This document shows positions 14,090 to 16,066 of a stretch of DNA of 16,066 nt, in pieces. The notes below the pieces were generated by a model. That model worked only from the letters and a program-made list of their open reading frames with translations. It was not told where the DNA came from and did not search any database. Numbering within the stretch: the stretch's first letter is position 1; the number at the start of each line of letters is the position of its first letter. The DNA is taken from the NCBI GenBank assembly GCA_964627045.1, contig CAZVIK010000086.1:1-16066 (forward strand), written 5' to 3'. A program made the translations under genes and the position numbers. The stretch is from CAZVIK01 sp964627045. GTDB taxonomy: Bacteria > Acidobacteriota > Terriglobia > Bryobacterales > Bryobacteraceae.

Positions 14090-15439
14090 ATGTTTCGAAA
14101 GATTCTGATCGCCAATCGCGGCGAGATCGCGCTGCGCGTGATCTGCGCCTGCAAAGAGCTGGGCATCAAGACGGTCGCGGTGTATTCGGAAGCCGATCGC
14201 CAGAGCCTGCACGTGCGCTTCGCCGATGAAGCGGTGTGCATTGGCCCGGCGAAAAGCGCGCGCAGCTACCTGGATATTCCGGCCGTGATCAGCGCGGCCG
14301 AGGTGACCGACGCCGACGCCATCCACCCGGGCTACGGGTTTCTGAGCGAGAACGCGGACTTCGCCGAGGTCTGCGAGATTTCCAACATCCGCTTCATCGG
14401 GCCGCCGCCGGACGTGACGCGGCTGATGGGTGTGAAGGACCGGGCGCGGGCGGCCATGGCGGCGGCGGGAGTGCCCACCGTACCGGGTTCGCAAGGCGTG
14501 CTGACTTCGGCCGACGAGGGCTTGGAACTGGCCAAGGAGATCGGCTACCCGGTGATCATCAAGGCGTCGGCGGGCGGCGGCGGGCGCGGCATGCGCATCG
14601 TGCGCGAAGAATCCGAACTGGCCGCGCAGTTCACACAGGCGCAGCAGGAGGCGCTGGCGGCGTTCTCCTGCGCCGACGTGTACCTGGAAAAGTACGTCGT
14701 GGCGCCGCGGCACATTGAGTTCCAGGTGCTGGCCGACCAGCACGGCAACGTGGAAGTGCTCGGCGAGCGCGAGTGCTCGATCCAGAGGCGGCACCAGAAG
14801 CTGTTGGAGGAGTCGCCCTCGCCGAAGGTGACGCCGAAGTTGCGGAAAGAGATCGGCGACCGGCTGCGAGACGCTCTGCGGGCGGTGGGATACACCAACG
14901 CGGGCACCGTCGAATTCGTGATGGACCAGGAAGGGAAGCTCTACTTCATCGAGGTGAACGCGCGAATCCAGGTGGAGCACCCGGTCACCGAAGCGGTGAT
15001 GGGAGTGGACCTGGTGAAGGGGCAGATACGGGTGGCGGCGGGCGAAAAGCTGTCGAGCATCCTGCCGGCGGGGCCGCTGGAGCCGCGCGGCCATGCCATC
15101 GAGTGCCGGATCAACGCCGAAAACCCGGTGACCTTCGCGCCGTCGCCGGGGAGGATCACAGCGTTAAATCTGCCGGGCGGGCCGGGCATCCGCGTGGATA
15201 CGGCGGCGTACACCGACGGCGTGATCCCGCCCTACTACGATTCGCTGATCGCGAAGCTGATCGCGTGGGGCCGCGACCGCGAGGAGTCCATTGCGCGGAT
15301 GGAGCGGGCGCTCGACACGTTTGTGGTGGAGGGGATCCATACCTCGATTCCGCTGCAACAGAAGATTCTGGCGGATGCGGATTTCCGCGCCGGGAACTTC
15401 GACACGACGTTTGTCACGCGGTTCATGAAGGCGAAGTAG
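14090..15439 (+). CDS. accC: Biotin carboxylase subunit of acetyl-CoA carboxylase
   Basis: A 449-aa ATP-grasp enzyme that carboxylates AccB-bound biotin with bicarbonate and ATP. It starts MFRKILIANRGEIALR, the hallmark N-terminus, with HPGYGFLSENADFA next. K116 (MGVK) and K158 (IIKAS) match the ATP-binding lysines, and the glycine-rich flap AGGGGRGM is at 161-168. HIEFQVL, ERECSIQRRHQK and NARIQVEHPVTE carry the metal, biotin and catalytic residues. The usual MGDK reads MGVK here, a small deviation. Length is typical (about 450). Start: ATG at 14090, 26 nt after accB; a GAGGGACGGG is about 20 nt upstream, farther than usual. The stop codon abuts a 55-bp repeat. The carboxyltransferase genes accA and accD are not in the window. 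Confidence 0.97.
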   Translation: MFRKILIANRGEIALRVICACKELGIKTVAVYSEADRQSLHVRFADEAVCIGPAKSARSYLDIPAVISAAEVTDADAIHPGYGFLSENADFAEVCEISNIRFIGPPPDVTRLMGVKDRARAAMAAAGVPTVPGSQGVLTSADEGLELAKEIGYPVIIKASAGGGGRGMRIVREESELAAQFTQAQQEALAAFSCADVYLEKYVVAPRHIEFQVLADQHGNVEVLGERECSIQRRHQKLLEESPSPKVTPKLRKEIGDRLRDALRAVGYTNAGTVEFVMDQEGKLYFIEVNARIQVEHPVTEAVMGVDLVKGQIRVAAGEKLSSILPAGPLEPRGHAIECRINAENPVTFAPSPGRITALNLPGGPGIRVDTAAYTDGVIPPYYDSLIAKLIAWGRDREESIARMERALDTFVVEGIHTSIPLQQKILADADFRAGNFDTTFVTRFMKAK

Positions 15440-15493
15440 GCGAAGGCGCGGGCAGGACTGCCCAGGTTGGCGATCTGGCGATCGGCTCCACAA
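15439..15493. repeat. 55-bp two-hairpin repeat, copy A
   Basis: This copy aligns without gaps to 15749-15803 at 47 of 55 positions by manual alignment. It holds a GGGCAG/CTGCCC hairpin (15450-15455/15458-15463) and CGATC/GATCG around TGGC (15471-15475/15480-15484). It begins at the accC stop codon, so it may also act as a 3' structure for that transcript. It looks like a REP-type dispersed element. Confidence 0.75.
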
Positions 15494-15558
15494 GGGAACG
15501 GCGGTGAAATCGGGGGCGTGTGTTATCCTCGAATTGTCTCCGCCGTTTTCACACCGAG

Positions 15559-15635
15559 GGGCCGGTAGCTCAGTCGGTTAGAGCATCTGCCTTTTAAGCA
15601 GAGGGTCGCGGGTTCGAGTCCCGCCCGGCTCACCA
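15559..15635 (+). tRNA. tRNA-Lys (anticodon UUU)
   Basis: A complete 77-nt cloverleaf. The acceptor stem GGGCCGG (15559-15565) pairs with CCGGCTC (15625-15631) with one G-U. The D stem is GCTC/GAGC, and the anticodon stem TCTGC/GCAGA encloses loop CTTTTAA with anticodon TTT, so it reads AAA/AAG lysine codons. The T stem is GCGGG/CCCGC around TTCGAGT. The discriminator is A and CCA is encoded. An extended -10-like TGTTATCCT lies at 15521-15529 without a matching -35. It is flanked on both sides by copies of a 55-bp repeat. No integrase is nearby and no attachment-site duplication was seen. Confidence 0.97.
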
Positions 15636-15684
15636 ATCCGTCTACGAGTTCTTCGCAGCGCGGCGCAGCGGGGGTAACTTCGCT

Positions 15685-15713
15685 GGCCGCGAGTCACGAT
15701 GGTTCGTGCGGCC
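15685..15713. other. Hairpin downstream of tRNA-Lys
   Basis: GGCCG (15685-15689) pairs with CGGCC (15709-15713), and inside it CACGA (15695-15699) pairs with TCGTG (15704-15708) around a TGGT loop, with a 5-nt bulge on the left. There is no T-run. It may be a processing signal or simply part of this repeat-rich spacer. Otherwise nothing is recognised between the tRNA and the second repeat copy. Confidence 0.4.
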
Positions 15714-15748
15714 GCTGCGGGCGTCGCGCGAGGACCAAAGGAAGGTGG

Positions 15749-15803
15749 GGCGAAGGCGTGGGCAGGACTGCCCACGTTACGGACCTGGCGGTCCGCTCCA
15801 CAA
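15749..15803. repeat. 55-bp two-hairpin repeat, copy B
   Basis: The second copy, exactly 310 bp from copy A and gapless against it. The first hairpin is longer here (GTGGGCAG/CTGCCCAC, 15758-15765/15768-15775), and the second is CGGACC/GGTCCG around TGGC (15780-15785/15790-15795). Within the second stem two base pairs differ from copy A by double, pairing-preserving changes. Its right end abuts the promoter of the last gene. Confidence 0.75.
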
Positions 15804-15821
15804 AAGGTAAAGGGGCGGAGC

Positions 15822-15827
15822 TACAAT
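15822..15827 (+). promoter_or_regulatory. -10 element placed for leaderless transcription
   Basis: TACAAT matches TATAAT at five of six positions and ends 6 bp before the ATG at 15834, so transcription would begin at or next to the start codon. TCCACA (15797-15802), the right end of repeat copy B, is a partial -35 match but at a long 19-bp spacing. A GGAG lies 13 nt before the ATG, too far for a standard ribosome binding site. Confidence 0.45.
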
Positions 15828-15833
15828 CGGCGC

Positions 15834-16066
15834 ATGCGAAGAGCAATCGTGGTTGGCTTTATGGGGGCGCTGTGCGCGGCGGCGCAGGTGGCCGAGCGCG
15901 GCGGGGCGCCTCCGCCCGCGAACCCCAAGCCCAACAGTCCGGATGTGCCGCCGGTGATCAGCGTGGCGACCGAGTTCGAGCGCGTGGTGATTCTGCGCTT
16001 CAAGTACGATACGGAGCTGCTCGAGGGGTTGCGCGAAGCGATCAAGCAGAATGGCATCCGGAACGG
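15834..16066 (+). CDS. Secreted PPC (DUF296)-like domain protein, N-terminal part
   Basis: The gene runs off the right edge; 77 codons are visible. A short signal peptide is likely: MRRAIVVGFMGALCAAAQ, with basic start, hydrophobic core and an Ala-rich cleavage region. A Pro-rich linker (GAPPPANPKPNSPDVPP) follows. The domain then begins FERVVILRFKYDTELLEGLREAIKQNGI, which matches from memory the start of the PPC/DUF296 domain (plant and prokaryote conserved; trimeric). That domain is often cytoplasmic or DNA-associated, so an exported version is a noted feature of some bacteria and its role is unknown. The start is supported by the -10 box just upstream and the signal peptide. Confidence 0.7.
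   Translation, partial: MRRAIVVGFMGALCAAAQVAERGGAPPPANPKPNSPDVPPVISVATEFERVVILRFKYDTELLEGLREAIKQNGIRN

Noticed and set aside
15559..15635. tRNA-Lys as attachment site for the phage module
   Set aside because: The module is more than 10 kb away on the other side of housekeeping genes, with no integrase and no duplicated tRNA 3' end seen.
15439..15803. CRISPR array around the tRNA
   Set aside because: Only two diverged copies 310 bp apart with a tRNA gene between them; no regular spacers and no cas gene.
15821..16057. Minus-strand frame of 78 codons at the right edge
   Set aside because: The plus strand carries a signal peptide and PPC-like domain start with a promoter box; the minus frame is its shadow.

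Overview
The window is high-GC DNA (roughly two thirds G+C, judged by eye) from a bacterium that most resembles an acidobacterium of the Bryobacter/Solibacter type. This placement is from memory of protein families (a citramalate synthase inside an ilv operon, an Acidobacteria-type hypothetical membrane protein, a P22-like phage module) and was not searched. Three runs of 10 N (6307-6316, 9142-9151, 13107-13116) mark it as a scaffolded draft or metagenome assembly. Each run falls inside a gene and breaks its apparent reading frame or content.

Left third (1-5252, minus strand): a phage head-assembly module reading leftwards: a possible 37-aa leader ORF, a 96-aa small-terminase-like protein, large terminase, portal, scaffold-like coiled-coil protein, P22-like major capsid protein, a 110-aa conserved-looking protein, and the first codons of another gene at the left edge. 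Three strong hairpins lie between terminase and portal, and a terminator-like hairpin follows the capsid gene. No integrase, lysis or tail gene is visible, so prophage remnant, intact prophage and domesticated particle remain open.

Middle (5253-10676, plus strand): a branched-chain amino acid operon, ilvB-ilvN-ilvC-cimA. IlvB/IlvN make acetolactate or acetohydroxybutyrate, IlvC converts these to the dihydroxy acids, and CimA makes (R)-citramalate from pyruvate and acetyl-CoA. That gives a threonine-independent entry to isoleucine. Upstream is a complete transcription attenuator: a promoter-like pair, a leader ORF ending in a Val/Leu/Ile-rich run, a protector hairpin, an antiterminator and a U-tailed terminator that are mutually exclusive. 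The IlvC cofactor loop lacks the usual Arg/Ser phosphate-binding residues and carries acidic ones, hinting at NADH use.

Right third (10677-16066, plus strand): after an AT-rich 32-bp imperfect palindrome come a 180-aa membrane-associated hypothetical protein, a quinone oxidoreductase and a PepP-type aminopeptidase, joined by ATGA overlaps, then accB and accC of acetyl-CoA carboxylase. A tRNA-Lys(UUU) gene follows, flanked by two 55-bp repeat copies whose hairpin shows compensatory changes. The window ends in a truncated secreted PPC (DUF296)-like gene with a promoter placed for leaderless transcription. G/C strand bias on the plus strand flips from C-rich to G-rich at about 10.7 kb, next to the palindrome.
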